This document shows positions 26,825 to 36,350 of a stretch of 64,000 nucleotides of DNA, one piece after another (position 1 is the stretch's first letter; each line of letters begins with the position of its first letter). The DNA comes from Opitutales bacterium (GTDB taxonomy: Bacteria; Verrucomicrobiota; Verrucomicrobiia; Opitutales; T3Sed10-336), in assembly GCA_007130045.1 (NCBI GenBank), contig SLTG01000008.1, forward strand, positions 1 to 64,000, written 5' to 3'. The notes beneath the pieces are model-generated. The model had not been told where the DNA came from. It saw nothing but the letters and a program-made list of their open reading frames with translations, and did not search any database. The position numbers were made by a program, and so were the translations under genes.

Positions 26825-27877
26825 CTAGTCTGCCTCCACGGATGATTCCCGCCTCGCTGCGCCGCCGTTATTGCCTCGGTTCGATTTCGGTTTCGGATCG
26901 GGCATGATGACATCCCAGCTTCGTTTTGTCGCTGCCATGAAGACCTCTTCGAGCGTCGATTCGATTCGCTTTAACGAGCGCAACCGAAATCTGCGTCCGG
27001 CCAGAAGCGCGTCGGTGATCTTTTCGCCCAACTCTTCTTCGCTCTCCGTCGAGAGCCTGGCGGTGATGAATCCGTTGTCGTTCCCGGAGGGAAGCAGATC
27101 GACCGACAGGTCGAGACCCGCGCGCTCAAGCGCCGTTGAAATCCCGTGCGGAGGTCCCTTGACTTCAACGATGTACGTCTTCTCGGGAATGAATTCCCGG
27201 CGCAGATTCTCCGGGGTGTTCGCGGCGACGATTCGTCCGCCGTTGATAATCACCACGCGATCGCAGGTCATCTCGATTTCGGGCAGGATATGACTCGAAA
27301 TCAGTATGCTCATCTTTCCCCGGAGGCTGGCGATCAGGTCCCGGATCATTACGATCTGGTGGGGATCGAGGCCGATCGTCGGTTCGTCCATGATGATGAC
27401 TTCCGGTTCGGCGAGGATGCTGTCGGCGATGCCGACCCGTTGGCGGTAGCCCTTCGAAAGAGTGCCGATGATGCGCCTTTGGGCGCGCTTGAGGTCGCAG
27501 ACTTCGAGTACTTCGTCCAGCCGGGAGCGAAGTCGCCGCCGGGGGATCTCCTTGAGGCGACCGCGAAGCTTGAGGTACTCGATAACCCGCATGTCTTCGG
27601 GAAGGGGATTGTTCTCCGGCATGTAACCGACGTGGCGCTTGATTCGCTCCGGGTAACGGGCGACGTCGATGCCGCAAACCGATGCCCACCCGGATGTTGC
27701 CGGAATGAAACCGGTCAGGATTCGCATCGTGGTGCTCTTCCCGGCGCCGTTCGGGCCGAGAAAGCCAATGATCTCCCCTTTCGCCACTTTGAAGGAGACT
27801 TCATTGACTGCTGTGATCCCGGCGTATTTTTTCACCAGGTTGTTTACGAGAATGGATGGTTCGGTGCGTGTCGCCAT
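26825..27877 (-). CDS. ABC transporter ATPase, GldA-like
   Basis: The start at 27877 (MATRTEPSILVNNLVKKY) gives 350 residues. Walker A is GPNGAGKSTT, the signature LSKGYRQRVGIADSILAEPEVIIMDEPT gives the ABC signature and Walker B in the canonical order, and the H-loop follows in ISSHILPE. An extended C-terminal domain (about 230-330) is typical of ABC-2 exporter ATPases. It is the first gene of the four-gene Gld-like operon. Confidence 0.92.
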   Translation of the reverse strand: MATRTEPSILVNNLVKKYAGITAVNEVSFKVAKGEIIGFLGPNGAGKSTTMRILTGFIPATSGWASVCGIDVARYPERIKRHVGYMPENNPLPEDMRVIEYLKLRGRLKEIPRRRLRSRLDEVLEVCDLKRAQRRIIGTLSKGYRQRVGIADSILAEPEVIIMDEPTIGLDPHQIVMIRDLIASLRGKMSILISSHILPEIEMTCDRVVIINGGRIVAANTPENLRREFIPEKTYIVEVKGPPHGISTALERAGLDLSVDLLPSGNDNGFITARLSTESEEELGEKITDALLAGRRFRLRSLKRIESTLEEVFMAATKRSWDVIMPDPKPKSNRGNNGGAARRESSVEAD

Positions 27878-27924
27878 GCTGGAGCTTACGGTTAATTGTA
27901 CGACAGGCGTTTGGCAACATCGTT

Positions 27925-28746
27925 TCATTCGGAATTCCGCTCCCGGAATGCCAGGGCAAGTCCTTTGAGCGTAAGATCCGGTACAGTGGAAACCTCGATT
28001 CCGTCCAGTTTGTTCCGTTGTATTTCGCGTTTTTCATCTGCCTCTCGAAAAAGGAACTCCGCGGAGCCTCCGGTAAGAATCAGGGCGGGGTCGGTTTCCC
28101 CGCCCGCGGAAAGGTCCTCCCTTATCGCCCCAAGAAGGGCTTCGAGCATTCCGCGAAAACCGATAACACACCCGATCGTCATCGCTTCCCGTGTGGATTT
28201 CCCGATCGCCCGATCGACGCGGAGTTCGTCGTCGAGCTGGGGAAGCAGGGCGGTCTGGCGGTGCAGGTATCGCGTCATCACGCCGATTCCCGGTGCGATG
28301 ATTCCCCCTTCGTAGCCGTTTCGGGAAGAGAGAATGTCGAAGGTCACCGCGGTTCCCATGTCGATCACGATACAGGGAAGACGGAACAGGTTCGAAGTGG
28401 CGACGGCATTCGCCAACCGGTCCTGACCGATTTCTTCCGGCAGGGGATAATGGATGCGAACGGATTTCGGCAGCGTTCTGTAGTCCAGCTGAAACACGGT
28501 GGTTTTCCCGTCGATGTTCCCGATCAGGCGGCGGAGCCGCTTTCCCGCTTCGGGGACGACCGTACAGAACGCAATACTCCCTCCCTGTGGAGCGGAATCC
28601 GCGATCACTTTGATTTCCCGGTACAGGGCGGTATCCGGATGATCGATCTCCGCGGTGGGAATTCGCTGCGGAGCGATGTCGCCGTAATTCCCGTCAATCA
28701 GGCCGAAATGAGTGTGGGTGTTTCCGATATCTATACATAGAAGCAT
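27925..28746 (-). CDS. coaX: Type III pantothenate kinase
   Basis: The 273-residue protein is of normal CoaX length. It opens with the phosphate-binding motif LLCIDIGNTHTHFGL and has the second ASKHA motif IDMGTAVTFDIL plus GGIIAPGIGVM. It catalyses ATP-dependent phosphorylation of pantothenate, the first step of coenzyme A synthesis. It lies 16 nt downstream of birA, a very common coaX-birA pairing. The stop precedes the ABC ATPase start by 47 nt. Confidence 0.95.
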   Translation of the reverse strand: MLLCIDIGNTHTHFGLIDGNYGDIAPQRIPTAEIDHPDTALYREIKVIADSAPQGGSIAFCTVVPEAGKRLRRLIGNIDGKTTVFQLDYRTLPKSVRIHYPLPEEIGQDRLANAVATSNLFRLPCIVIDMGTAVTFDILSSRNGYEGGIIAPGIGVMTRYLHRQTALLPQLDDELRVDRAIGKSTREAMTIGCVIGFRGMLEALLGAIREDLSAGGETDPALILTGGSAEFLFREADEKREIQRNKLDGIEVSTVPDLTLKGLALAFRERNSE

Positions 28747-28762
28747 GATTGTGCCGGAAGGT

Positions 28763-29788
28763 TCAGATGGTTTCGCGGTCGGAGGGGCTCAATTCCCGGG
28801 ATCGATTCAACGTGACGTCGCCGGCGTTCAGCCGGACCGGATTGGCCGCGGCCTCCTTGGTTGCGATCAGCAGCCGGCCTTCCTCGTCGATTCCGAGGGC
28901 CCGCCCGGAGATCGTTTCCTTTCCTTGCTGCGCGGTAACGTTCCGTCCCCGGAGAAGATCGTATTTTTCCCATAGAGAATTCAGGGCGGTCCGATAGCCG
29001 TCGTTCATGAACGCGTCGTACGCGTCGAACAGGCTCGTGATGATGGCGCATGTGAGCCGGTTGATGTCCTGCTTGCCCTGGAGGGCTTCGCGCAGCGACG
29101 TCGCTTCCGTGCAGAGCGGAGATGCCCAAAGGCTTGGGGCGCTGTTGATGTTGAGGCCGATGCCAAGGACCATTTCCAGGATCTGGTCGGCGTTGACTCT
29201 CGCCTCGGTCAGGATGCCCCCGATCTTTAGGGTTCCGCACAGGATGTCGTTCGGCCACTTGATTCTCGGAGAAAGGCCTGTTTCCTCTTCGATGCAACGG
29301 CAGATTGAGACGCCGGTCCAGAGGGTGAATCTTTGCATGCGTTCCGGGGGAACCTTCGGGCGAAAAGCAAAGCTTGCGTACAGGTTGCCTTCGTCGGAGC
29401 TGTGCCAGGCGCGTCCAAGGCGACCCCGGCCCTTTGTCTGCCGGCGGGACAGAACGATGAACGGGGTGTTCCTTCCTTCGCCGAGGAGGCGTTCGGCGTC
29501 GCGGTTGGTGCTTTCGGTGCGATTGAAGAAAACGAGCCGATCCTCGGTGGCGGGCCCCGGCAGGAGGCATTGAAGGTACGGGAGGGACAATCGTTCGGGC
29601 GTCGCCCGAATCCGGTAGCCCCGGTTGCGAACCGCATCGAACACGAATCCGTCGCGGCGGAGGGTTTTCATGTGCGACCAGACTGTCACACGCGATACTC
29701 CGAGCAAACCGGCGAGCCGATTGCCCGTGACAAAATATCCCCGGGAATCGAGGAGAGTGCGTAGAATCGTCGGTTCGATTTCAGGCAA
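28763..29788 (-). CDS. birA: Biotin-protein ligase with N-terminal repressor domain
   Basis: The 341-residue protein has an N-terminal winged HTH (about 5-60: GNRLAGLLGVSRVTVWSHMKTL). The central ligase domain carries the biotinyl-AMP loop KGRGRLGRAWHS and IKWPNDILCG, and an SH3-like C-terminal domain follows (ISGRALGIDEEGRLLIAT). It ligates biotin to carboxylase carrier proteins, and the HTH indicates a second role as biotin-operon repressor. No bio operator was identified in the window. Confidence 0.95.
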   Translation of the reverse strand: MPEIEPTILRTLLDSRGYFVTGNRLAGLLGVSRVTVWSHMKTLRRDGFVFDAVRNRGYRIRATPERLSLPYLQCLLPGPATEDRLVFFNRTESTNRDAERLLGEGRNTPFIVLSRRQTKGRGRLGRAWHSSDEGNLYASFAFRPKVPPERMQRFTLWTGVSICRCIEEETGLSPRIKWPNDILCGTLKIGGILTEARVNADQILEMVLGIGLNINSAPSLWASPLCTEATSLREALQGKQDINRLTCAIITSLFDAYDAFMNDGYRTALNSLWEKYDLLRGRNVTAQQGKETISGRALGIDEEGRLLIATKEAAANPVRLNAGDVTLNRSRELSPSDRETI

Positions 29789-29890
29789 GGATTTAAGTGT
29801 GTCACGCGAAACGCGGGTTCAGCGGATCACATTGATAGAACGTTGGATGTGGAGAGTGGAATGACATCGGGAAACGGAGATGGCGACGGG

Positions 29891-31045
29891 TTACGTCCTG
29901 CGAATCCGGTTTCCCATGCATGTCTCCACCAATTCGGCCGCGTGGATCCACGGATGGTCGATCGGAACGGTGCGATGTCCGTTGGAAACCTCCTCGAGCG
30001 GAACGGGGACGGTCTTCGACCCTCGTACGGCGATCATGACGTTGTACTTGCCCTCCGCGAGCAGTTGGCCGGCTTCGGTGCCGAGGAGAGTGCAGAGCAT
30101 GCGGTCCTGGGGCGACGGAGAACCGCCTCGCTGTACGTGGCCGAGCGAAGTGGTGCGCGCTTCCAGTCCGGTAAGTTGCTGGAGTTGCCGGGCGATACGG
30201 CTGTCGAGTGACTCCTGCACGAGGTGCGGGCCTTCGTGGAGCGCGTGAGCGTGGCCCTTTTTCCCCTGGCTTTGGCGGGCACTTTCCACTCCGGAGGGTT
30301 TCGCCGGTTTCCCGTCGCGGGCTTCCTTTATCGAACGGGCGCCTTCGGCGACGGCGATGATCGAAAAGCGTTTGTTGTGTTTTCGGCGTTCGATAAGGTG
30401 TGCGGCGACGACTCCACGATCATACGGGATTTCGGGGATGAGAATGACGTCCGCGCCTCCCGCGATTCCCGCGCCGAGCGCAAGCCATCCGGTCTTGTGA
30501 CCCATCAGTTCGCACACGATCACCCGGTGGTGGCTGGTCGCGGTGGTGTGAAGGCGGTCGATCGCCTCGGTGGCGGTGTTCATTGCCGTGTTGAATCCGA
30601 ATGTCACGTCCGTGCCGATAACGTCGTTGTCGATCGTCTTTGGCAGAGTGATCACATTCTGACCCGCTTCGCGGATGCGTTGAGCGTTTTTCTGGGTTCC
30701 GTTACCGCCGAGGCAGACGAGGCAGTCGATCTCGCGGCTGCGGGCGTTGGCGACGGCAACCTTGGTCATGTCCAGCACTTGGTCGCCCATTCGCATCTTG
30801 TGGGGTTTGTCCCGGCTTGTGCCGAGAATGGTTCCTCCCCGGGTGAGGATACCGGAGACATCCGGATCATCCAAAGGAAGAAACCTGTTTTCCACCAGGC
30901 CGCGGAATCCGTCGGGTATTCCGAGCACTTTGATTCCGTAGTGTATGGCGGATTTGGCCACTGCGCGGATAGCGGCGTTCAAGCCGGGGCAGTCACCGCC
31001 GGACGTGAGTATTCCAATACATTTGGTCTTTGAGTTTCGGCTCAT
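29891..31045 (-). CDS. pfkA: 6-phosphofructokinase
   Basis: The 384-residue protein has the nucleotide loop GILTSGGDCPGLNAAIRA, the substrate motif PKTIDNDVIGTDVTFGFNTA with catalytic TIDND, MGHKTGWLALGAG and LGHVQRGGSPSPQDR. The loop CLGGNGTQKNA replaces the GGDGS of Escherichia coli-type ATP enzymes and occurs in the longer group III enzymes; which phosphoryl donor is used (ATP or PPi) cannot be read with certainty. It commits fructose-6-phosphate to glycolysis. The gene is alone, with about 280 nt of noncoding sequence upstream. Confidence 0.93.
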   Translation of the reverse strand: MSRNSKTKCIGILTSGGDCPGLNAAIRAVAKSAIHYGIKVLGIPDGFRGLVENRFLPLDDPDVSGILTRGGTILGTSRDKPHKMRMGDQVLDMTKVAVANARSREIDCLVCLGGNGTQKNAQRIREAGQNVITLPKTIDNDVIGTDVTFGFNTAMNTATEAIDRLHTTATSHHRVIVCELMGHKTGWLALGAGIAGGADVILIPEIPYDRGVVAAHLIERRKHNKRFSIIAVAEGARSIKEARDGKPAKPSGVESARQSQGKKGHAHALHEGPHLVQESLDSRIARQLQQLTGLEARTTSLGHVQRGGSPSPQDRMLCTLLGTEAGQLLAEGKYNVMIAVRGSKTVPVPLEEVSNGHRTVPIDHPWIHAAELVETCMGNRIRRT

Positions 31046-31327
31046 GGCAAATCCGGATAACCGTAGGGTGAAAAGCGGAATCGGGCAATGTCGATTTTAA
31101 CGGTTCGTAAGCGACGGGCGTAAGGTGTGAATATGCCGTCTGAGTATGCACCTGACTAAAATGAGCACATTAATCCTATCTCGAAAGTCAGATACGCGGC
31201 AGTAAATTTCCCGGAGAACCCCGCCCGGGAGGTTAACTTGCGGAAAGAGAGCGGCGGAGTCTTGTGATTGATCCCCGATCGCCCGGACAGTAGCCTCAGT
31301 GCCGGTCTTCTGCGAATGCACGGGCGG

Positions 31328-32785
31328 TCAGGATAGGGGGAAAAGGGAGGACAAGGAGTTGGCGATGGTATCGAGGAAAAGTCCTGGGACGGTGCCGAGA
31401 CCGATGATGACGGCGATGAGGAGAATGCAGAGGACGCGGGCGGCGGGATCGAGGTGAATGGGCGAGGTATCCGCGTCTGCCGGTGGTTCCGCCAGAAAGG
31501 CGGCGTGCACGACACGCAGGTAATAATACACGGCGATGACGGTGTTGAGGACGGCAAGGAGTACGAGCCAGAGGAAGCCTTGCTGGAGGGCGGAGGTTAG
31601 GAGGGAGAATTTGCCCATGAAACCGACAAAGGGGGGAATTCCTGCGAGGGAGAAGACCCCGACGAGGAGGGTTCCGGCGAGCAGCGGGGAGCGCTTGTGG
31701 AGACCGGCGAGGGCGATTATGGGGAGATTCGCGCCGTCGCGGGATACCCGCGTGATGACCGTGAAGCAGGCCAAGACCATGAAGAGGTATCCGGTAACGT
31801 AATACAGGGAGGCGGTGAATCCGGCTTCCTCGAGAGCGACCACACCGAGGATTGTGTAGCCTGCGTGGGCGACGGCGGAAAATCCGAGCAGGCGCTTGAA
31901 GTCGGTCTGGGCGAGGGCGAGGAGGTTGCCGTAGAACATGGAGCCGACTGCAAGGGCGGCGAAAACAAGGGCGAGGCTGTGATCGCCGGGATTGGCCGTC
32001 CCGGCAAAGCGCAGGATAAGGAGGACCGCGGCGACCTTGGGAAGGGACGCAATGATGGCGGTGGTTTCATTGGAGGCGCCTTGATACACGTCGGGCGTCC
32101 AGAAATGGAAGGGAAAGACCGCCAACTTGTAGAAGAACGCGGCCAGGGTGAGCACGAGCCCGGTGATTGCGAGGGGTGTGTGCATCAACGGTTGGAGTCG
32201 CTCGACGAGGAGAGGGAGGGAGGTCGTGCCGGTAAGGCCGTAGAGGTAACCCATTCCGAAGAGCATGATCCCGCTGGCGGCGATTCCAAACATCATGTAT
32301 TTTACGGCGGACTCCATCTGGGAACGCTGGCCGTGGGCCTCCCGGCGCATGGCGATGAGCAGGAAAAGCGGGAAGGAGGAGAGTTCCAATGCGACGACCA
32401 GGGTGATGAGGTCGACGCTGCTGGCCAGAAGGACGAATCCGGTGACGCTGGTTGCGAGGAGAAAGAAATACTCGGGGCGTATGTCGGCGCGGATATCCTT
32501 TAGGTTGTGGCCGATGACGATGCAGCTCAGGTAACCGAGCGCGAAAACGAGCTTGAGCCATTGCGAAAAGGCATCGACGCGGTAGGCTCCATCGAAGAGG
32601 ATGGCTTCCGCTCCGCAAGTGGCCACGCTGGCGAGCGCGAGGGCGGCTGCGGTCGCCAGGGAAACGTAACGGGCCGTGCGGACGCGCTGGGTCCCCAGTG
32701 TGACACCAAAGAGCGCGAGGACCCCGAGGAGCAGGATCCACTCGGGGAGGAAGGCGACCAGGATGGAGGATTGCGCGTCGGGCAT
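31328..32785 (-). CDS. nuoN: NADH-quinone oxidoreductase-type subunit N
   Basis: The 485-residue protein has about 14 transmembrane helices and the antiporter-family features LELSSFPLFLLIAM, FYKLAVFPFHFWTPDVYQGA and SLAGIPPFVGFMGKF. It is a proton-translocating subunit of complex I. It is the last gene of the nuo cluster, 8 nt after nuoM. Everything needed for the pump channel (conserved Lys/Glu in membrane helices) is visible. Confidence 0.93.
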   Translation of the reverse strand: MPDAQSSILVAFLPEWILLLGVLALFGVTLGTQRVRTARYVSLATAAALALASVATCGAEAILFDGAYRVDAFSQWLKLVFALGYLSCIVIGHNLKDIRADIRPEYFFLLATSVTGFVLLASSVDLITLVVALELSSFPLFLLIAMRREAHGQRSQMESAVKYMMFGIAASGIMLFGMGYLYGLTGTTSLPLLVERLQPLMHTPLAITGLVLTLAAFFYKLAVFPFHFWTPDVYQGASNETTAIIASLPKVAAVLLILRFAGTANPGDHSLALVFAALAVGSMFYGNLLALAQTDFKRLLGFSAVAHAGYTILGVVALEEAGFTASLYYVTGYLFMVLACFTVITRVSRDGANLPIIALAGLHKRSPLLAGTLLVGVFSLAGIPPFVGFMGKFSLLTSALQQGFLWLVLLAVLNTVIAVYYYLRVVHAAFLAEPPADADTSPIHLDPAARVLCILLIAVIIGLGTVPGLFLDTIANSLSSLFPLS

Positions 32786-32793
32786 GGTTCAGG

Positions 32794-34302
32794 TCAGGAC
32801 GGAATCGGCGCGGCGGTTTCGGCCGCGCGGGCGATAATATCGAGTATGTTCTGGATGCTGGCTTCCATGAGGCCGATGAAGGGGCCCGGCTGGAGGCCGA
32901 TCCAGAGAATGAATACGAGAAAGGGAGTGAGGAGGAGAATCTCCCGCAGTCCGAGATCGGAAACGGACGAGTGATCGGGATTGTTCGTGCCGCCGTAGGC
33001 GACGCGCTGGAGGATGCGCAGGTTGTAGGCCGCCGCGACGACGATGCCCGGGATGATCGCGAGCCCGAGGATCAAAGAGCCTTCGAAGGCTCCGGCGAGG
33101 ACGAGAAACTCCCCGATGAAGGTGTTGGTGCCGGGGAAGGCGAGCGAGGAGAGGCAGAACATGCCGAGGAAAAAGGCGAAGACGGGCATCTGCTTTCCCA
33201 GGCCGGCCGCACGCGCGAGGTCGCGGGTGTGAAGTCGTTCGTAAACGATGCCGACGGCGATAAAGAGCGCGCCGGTGGTGACGCCATGATTGATCATCAC
33301 GAGGGCGCCCCCGATGGTTCCGTTTTGGACAAGGGAGAAGATGCCCAGAGTGGCGAATCCCATGTGGGCGACACTGGAATAGGCGACGATTTTTTTGAGG
33401 TCGGACTGGGCGAGCGCGGTCAGTCCCCCGTAGATGATGGCTGCGACCGAAAGCCAGAGGATGGCGTGCGCAAAGTGGATCGTGGCAAGCGGGGTGATGG
33501 GCAGGCAAAAGCGGAGGAATCCATAGGCCCCCATCTTCAGGAGGATGCTTGCCAGGAGCACGCTCCCGGCGGTGGGGGCTTCCACGTGCGCGGCGGGCAG
33601 CCAGGTATGGAAGGGGAACATCGGCACCTTGATGGCGAAGGAAATGAAGAAGGCGGCGAAGATCCAGAGCTGGAAATTCCGGTCGTAGGGCTGGTCCATC
33701 AACGCCGGAATGCTGAAGGTACCCGTATCCAGGCGAAGGGCAATGATGGCCACGATGAGGAGTACGGAGCCCGCCATTGTGTAGATGAAGAACTTCATCG
33801 CCGCATAGGCGCGGCCGGACCCGCCCCAAACGCCAATGAGGATGCTCATCGGGATCAGCATAGCCTCCCAGAAGATAAAGAAGAGAACAAAGTCGAGGGC
33901 GGTAAAGACACCCGTCATGGCGGTCTGCATGATGAGCAGGCAGATCATGAACTCCCGGGAGCGGAGTTTGACCGATGTCCATGAGGCGATCACGCAGAAG
34001 GGAGTGATGAGCGTGGTGAGTAGCACCAGGAGGAGACTGATGCCGTCGATTCCGAGGGTATAGTGCATTCCCAGGTGGGGAATCCATTCCCGGTGCTCGA
34101 CGAACTGAAACTCGGCCGTGGAGGCGTCGAAACCGCCGAGGAGGAAAAGGGAGAACGCGCCGATGGACGCGGTGGCGAGAAGCGTCCACCAACGCACCTG
34201 GCGTTCGTCGCACAGGACCAGGGCGATCGCCGCCGCCGCCAGCGGCGCGAAAATAAGGATGCTGAGAAAGGGAATTGCGGTGCTGGATTCGGACAAGTTC
34301 AT
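32794..34302 (-). CDS. nuoM: NADH-quinone oxidoreductase-type subunit M
   Basis: The start is placed at the ATG at 34302 (MNLSESSTAIPF), which follows the upstream stop; the tracked 34323 start would overlap it. The 502 residues have about 14 membrane helices. The NuoM pattern includes LVLLTTLITPFCVIASW, VLFFIFWEAMLIPMSILIGVWGG, IKVPMFPFHTWLPAAHVEAPTAGSVLLA, and conserved membrane glutamates and lysines. Antiporter-like proton pump of complex I. Confidence 0.93.
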   Translation of the reverse strand: MNLSESSTAIPFLSILIFAPLAAAAIALVLCDERQVRWWTLLATASIGAFSLFLLGGFDASTAEFQFVEHREWIPHLGMHYTLGIDGISLLLVLLTTLITPFCVIASWTSVKLRSREFMICLLIMQTAMTGVFTALDFVLFFIFWEAMLIPMSILIGVWGGSGRAYAAMKFFIYTMAGSVLLIVAIIALRLDTGTFSIPALMDQPYDRNFQLWIFAAFFISFAIKVPMFPFHTWLPAAHVEAPTAGSVLLASILLKMGAYGFLRFCLPITPLATIHFAHAILWLSVAAIIYGGLTALAQSDLKKIVAYSSVAHMGFATLGIFSLVQNGTIGGALVMINHGVTTGALFIAVGIVYERLHTRDLARAAGLGKQMPVFAFFLGMFCLSSLAFPGTNTFIGEFLVLAGAFEGSLILGLAIIPGIVVAAAYNLRILQRVAYGGTNNPDHSSVSDLGLREILLLTPFLVFILWIGLQPGPFIGLMEASIQNILDIIARAAETAAPIPS

Positions 34303-34315
34303 GTAGCGTCGGACC

Positions 34316-36097
34316 TCAGGCAAAGAGGAAAAACATCAGGAGCATCACCGCCACCGCGGCGAAGACGAAGGTGAGGTTCTGTTGGAGGGAGCCCCGCTGG
34401 AGGAGGCGCAGGCGCCAGCCGAGGCCGCGGACACCATGGGCGGCGCCGTCGACGGCGCCGTCGATGACACGGTTGTCGAAAACAGCCAGAGCGAGGGCGG
34501 ATCGCATGAGCGGGAGAATGCCGCCCTTCTCGTGAAGGGCGGCCCAGAAACGGTCGACGGCCTGCAGGGGCGCCTGTGTGAACCGCACCAGCGCCCGTCC
34601 GCCCACCCGGTAGAACCGGTCTAGGTCGAGGGTGACGGCCTCGTTGGGAGTCAGCTTCTTTCGCAGGAGAGCAAATCCGAGGGCGGCCGAGAGTAACAGC
34701 AGGAGAGTCTCGGAGAGATGGTATGAGGTGTAGGGCTGGTAGTCGACGGCGTAGGGAAGCAACTGGTAGAGCGATGCGGGAAAGATTCCCATGAAAAAGC
34801 AGAGAAAAGCCGTCGCTCCCATGGCGGCGGTCATGTTCCATCCCGGGTCTGCGGCTTTATTCCAGGTTTCCGCGCCGGCGCGGCGTTCGCCGAACCAGAT
34901 AAAATAAATGAGCTTGAGACCGATGCTGAGGAACGTGCCGACGGAGGCCAGCATGAGCAGGTAGACGGCCCAGTAGTGGTGGGCCTCGTAACCCGCCCCG
35001 ATCGTCATGGATTTGCTGATGAAGCCGCTGAAGAAGGGAAAGGCCGAGATGGAAAGCCCTCCGACGAGGGTGAAAAACATCGTCCAGGGCATTTTCGCAT
35101 ACAGCCCGCCGAGCTCGGTGAATTTGCTTTTTCCGGTCATGAACAGGACGGTGCCGGCACCCATGAAGAGCAGGCCCTTGTAGAGGATGTGGGCGAAGGC
35201 GTGGGCGATGGTTCCATTGATCGCCATCGCCGTGCCGATGCCGACCCCCGCGACCATGAAGCCGACCTGGCTGACGATGTGGTAGGAGAGGAGACGCCGG
35301 GGATCGTTGGTGAGGAAGGCGTACACGACTCCGTAAAGGGCCATGATGACCCCGAGGACGATGAGGATCTCAAACCCCGCGAATCCGCGGCAGAGGGCGT
35401 AAACCGCCGTCTTGGTGGTAAACGCGGAAAGAAAGACCGAGCCGCTGAAGGTGGCCGCGGGATAGGCGTCGGGCAGCCAGGCGTGGAGAGGGGGGACCGC
35501 CGCATTCAAAAGGAATCCGACGAGTATCAACCAGACGGCGAGGGAGGGGTCGGCGGGAGAAAACGCATTGAAACTGAAATCACCGCCCTGGCCCGCGCCG
35601 TAGAGGACGATGCCTGCGAGGAGAATTACGCCTCCGGCGGTGTGGACGAGGAGGTAGCGGAACCCCGCTGCGAGCGATTCGGGGGTTCGGCGGGCCCATA
35701 TCAGGAAGACCGACGAGAGCGCCATCAGTTCCCAGAAGAGGAAGAGGACCAGCAAATCGCCCGCAAAAATGACTCCGAGCGATCCGGCCACGTAGGTCCA
35801 GGCCGCGACATGTTCGCCGGTATTCTCTACCTTCAGTGCGTAGAGTGTTCCCAGCAGGCACATCAGCGCCATGATGATCGCAAAGACCCGACTGACCGCG
35901 TCCACCCGTCCGAATTCGAGAGTCCAGTCGAGGAAGCGGACACTGCCGAATTCGCCCATGGGCATGTTCAGGACGAGAACGAGGACGCCGGCGGGAACGG
36001 CGAGGAGCCAGAATTTCCGGAGGGCTTGCGGAAGGAGCGGCAGCACGGCCGCACCCAGGAGAAGAAGGAGGGAGGGATGCAGCCAGAACTCATTCAT
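34316..36097 (-). CDS. MrpD/NuoL-like antiporter subunit with C-terminal extension
   Basis: The 593-residue protein has about 14 antiporter-type helices (VLFLFWELMALSSVFLIWARR, AVPPLHAWLPDAYPAATFSGSVFLSAFTTKTAVYAL). It is more like MrpD than canonical NuoL, which would have the typical GKSAQ-PL-WLPDAM stretch. After the pump core it has an amphipathic stretch of about 100 residues and a final helix (SLQQNLTFVFAAVAVMLLMFFLF). This recalls the lateral helix and last helix of NuoL, so it may fill the distal L position. It overlaps the preceding 86-codon gene by 8 nt and lies between it and nuoM. Confidence 0.85.
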   Translation of the reverse strand: MNEFWLHPSLLLLLGAAVLPLLPQALRKFWLLAVPAGVLVLVLNMPMGEFGSVRFLDWTLEFGRVDAVSRVFAIIMALMCLLGTLYALKVENTGEHVAAWTYVAGSLGVIFAGDLLVLFLFWELMALSSVFLIWARRTPESLAAGFRYLLVHTAGGVILLAGIVLYGAGQGGDFSFNAFSPADPSLAVWLILVGFLLNAAVPPLHAWLPDAYPAATFSGSVFLSAFTTKTAVYALCRGFAGFEILIVLGVIMALYGVVYAFLTNDPRRLLSYHIVSQVGFMVAGVGIGTAMAINGTIAHAFAHILYKGLLFMGAGTVLFMTGKSKFTELGGLYAKMPWTMFFTLVGGLSISAFPFFSGFISKSMTIGAGYEAHHYWAVYLLMLASVGTFLSIGLKLIYFIWFGERRAGAETWNKAADPGWNMTAAMGATAFLCFFMGIFPASLYQLLPYAVDYQPYTSYHLSETLLLLLSAALGFALLRKKLTPNEAVTLDLDRFYRVGGRALVRFTQAPLQAVDRFWAALHEKGGILPLMRSALALAVFDNRVIDGAVDGAAHGVRGLGWRLRLLQRGSLQQNLTFVFAAVAVMLLMFFLFA

Positions 36098-36350
36098 CGC
36101 ACTTATCCTTCCCCTGTTGGATGCCGAGGCGGCCGGCGGTTTTGGCGAAGATCAGTAGAAGGAAGCTCGCGGCCAGCCCGTAGAAGGCCCAGAATCCCGG
36201 AAGCCGTTCGACGGCGGTGTGCGCTTCCGACTTGTCCACGAGAAAAGGCAGGGCGTCGAGCACAACAAACAGCGCCAGCATCCCCCAACCCGCCTTCAGC
36301 AGAGTGCCTGAATGCGCGCGCAGGCCTTCGATTATACGGAGAAGGATCAT
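36090..36350 (-). CDS. 86-residue two-helix membrane protein in nuo cluster
   Basis: This is the C-terminal part of the tracked 485-residue ORF 36090-37547; the rest of that ORF is antisense-style arginine-rich shadow. The ATG at 36350 (MILLRIIEGLRAH) overlaps the stop of the upstream antiporter gene (ATGA). Two hydrophobic segments (GWGMLALFVVLDALPFLV and FWAFYGLAASFLLLIFAKTAGRL) predict a small two-pass protein. I do not recognise a family. It may seat an additional antiporter subunit within the membrane arm; this is inferred from position only. Confidence 0.75.
   Translation of the reverse strand: MILLRIIEGLRAHSGTLLKAGWGMLALFVVLDALPFLVDKSEAHTAVERLPGFWAFYGLAASFLLLIFAKTAGRLGIQQGKDKCDE

Noticed and set aside
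31046-31327. Possible tRNA or small RNA between pfkA and nuoN
   Set aside because: No cloverleaf, conserved T-loop or strong terminator was found; the stretch shows only weak inverted repeats.
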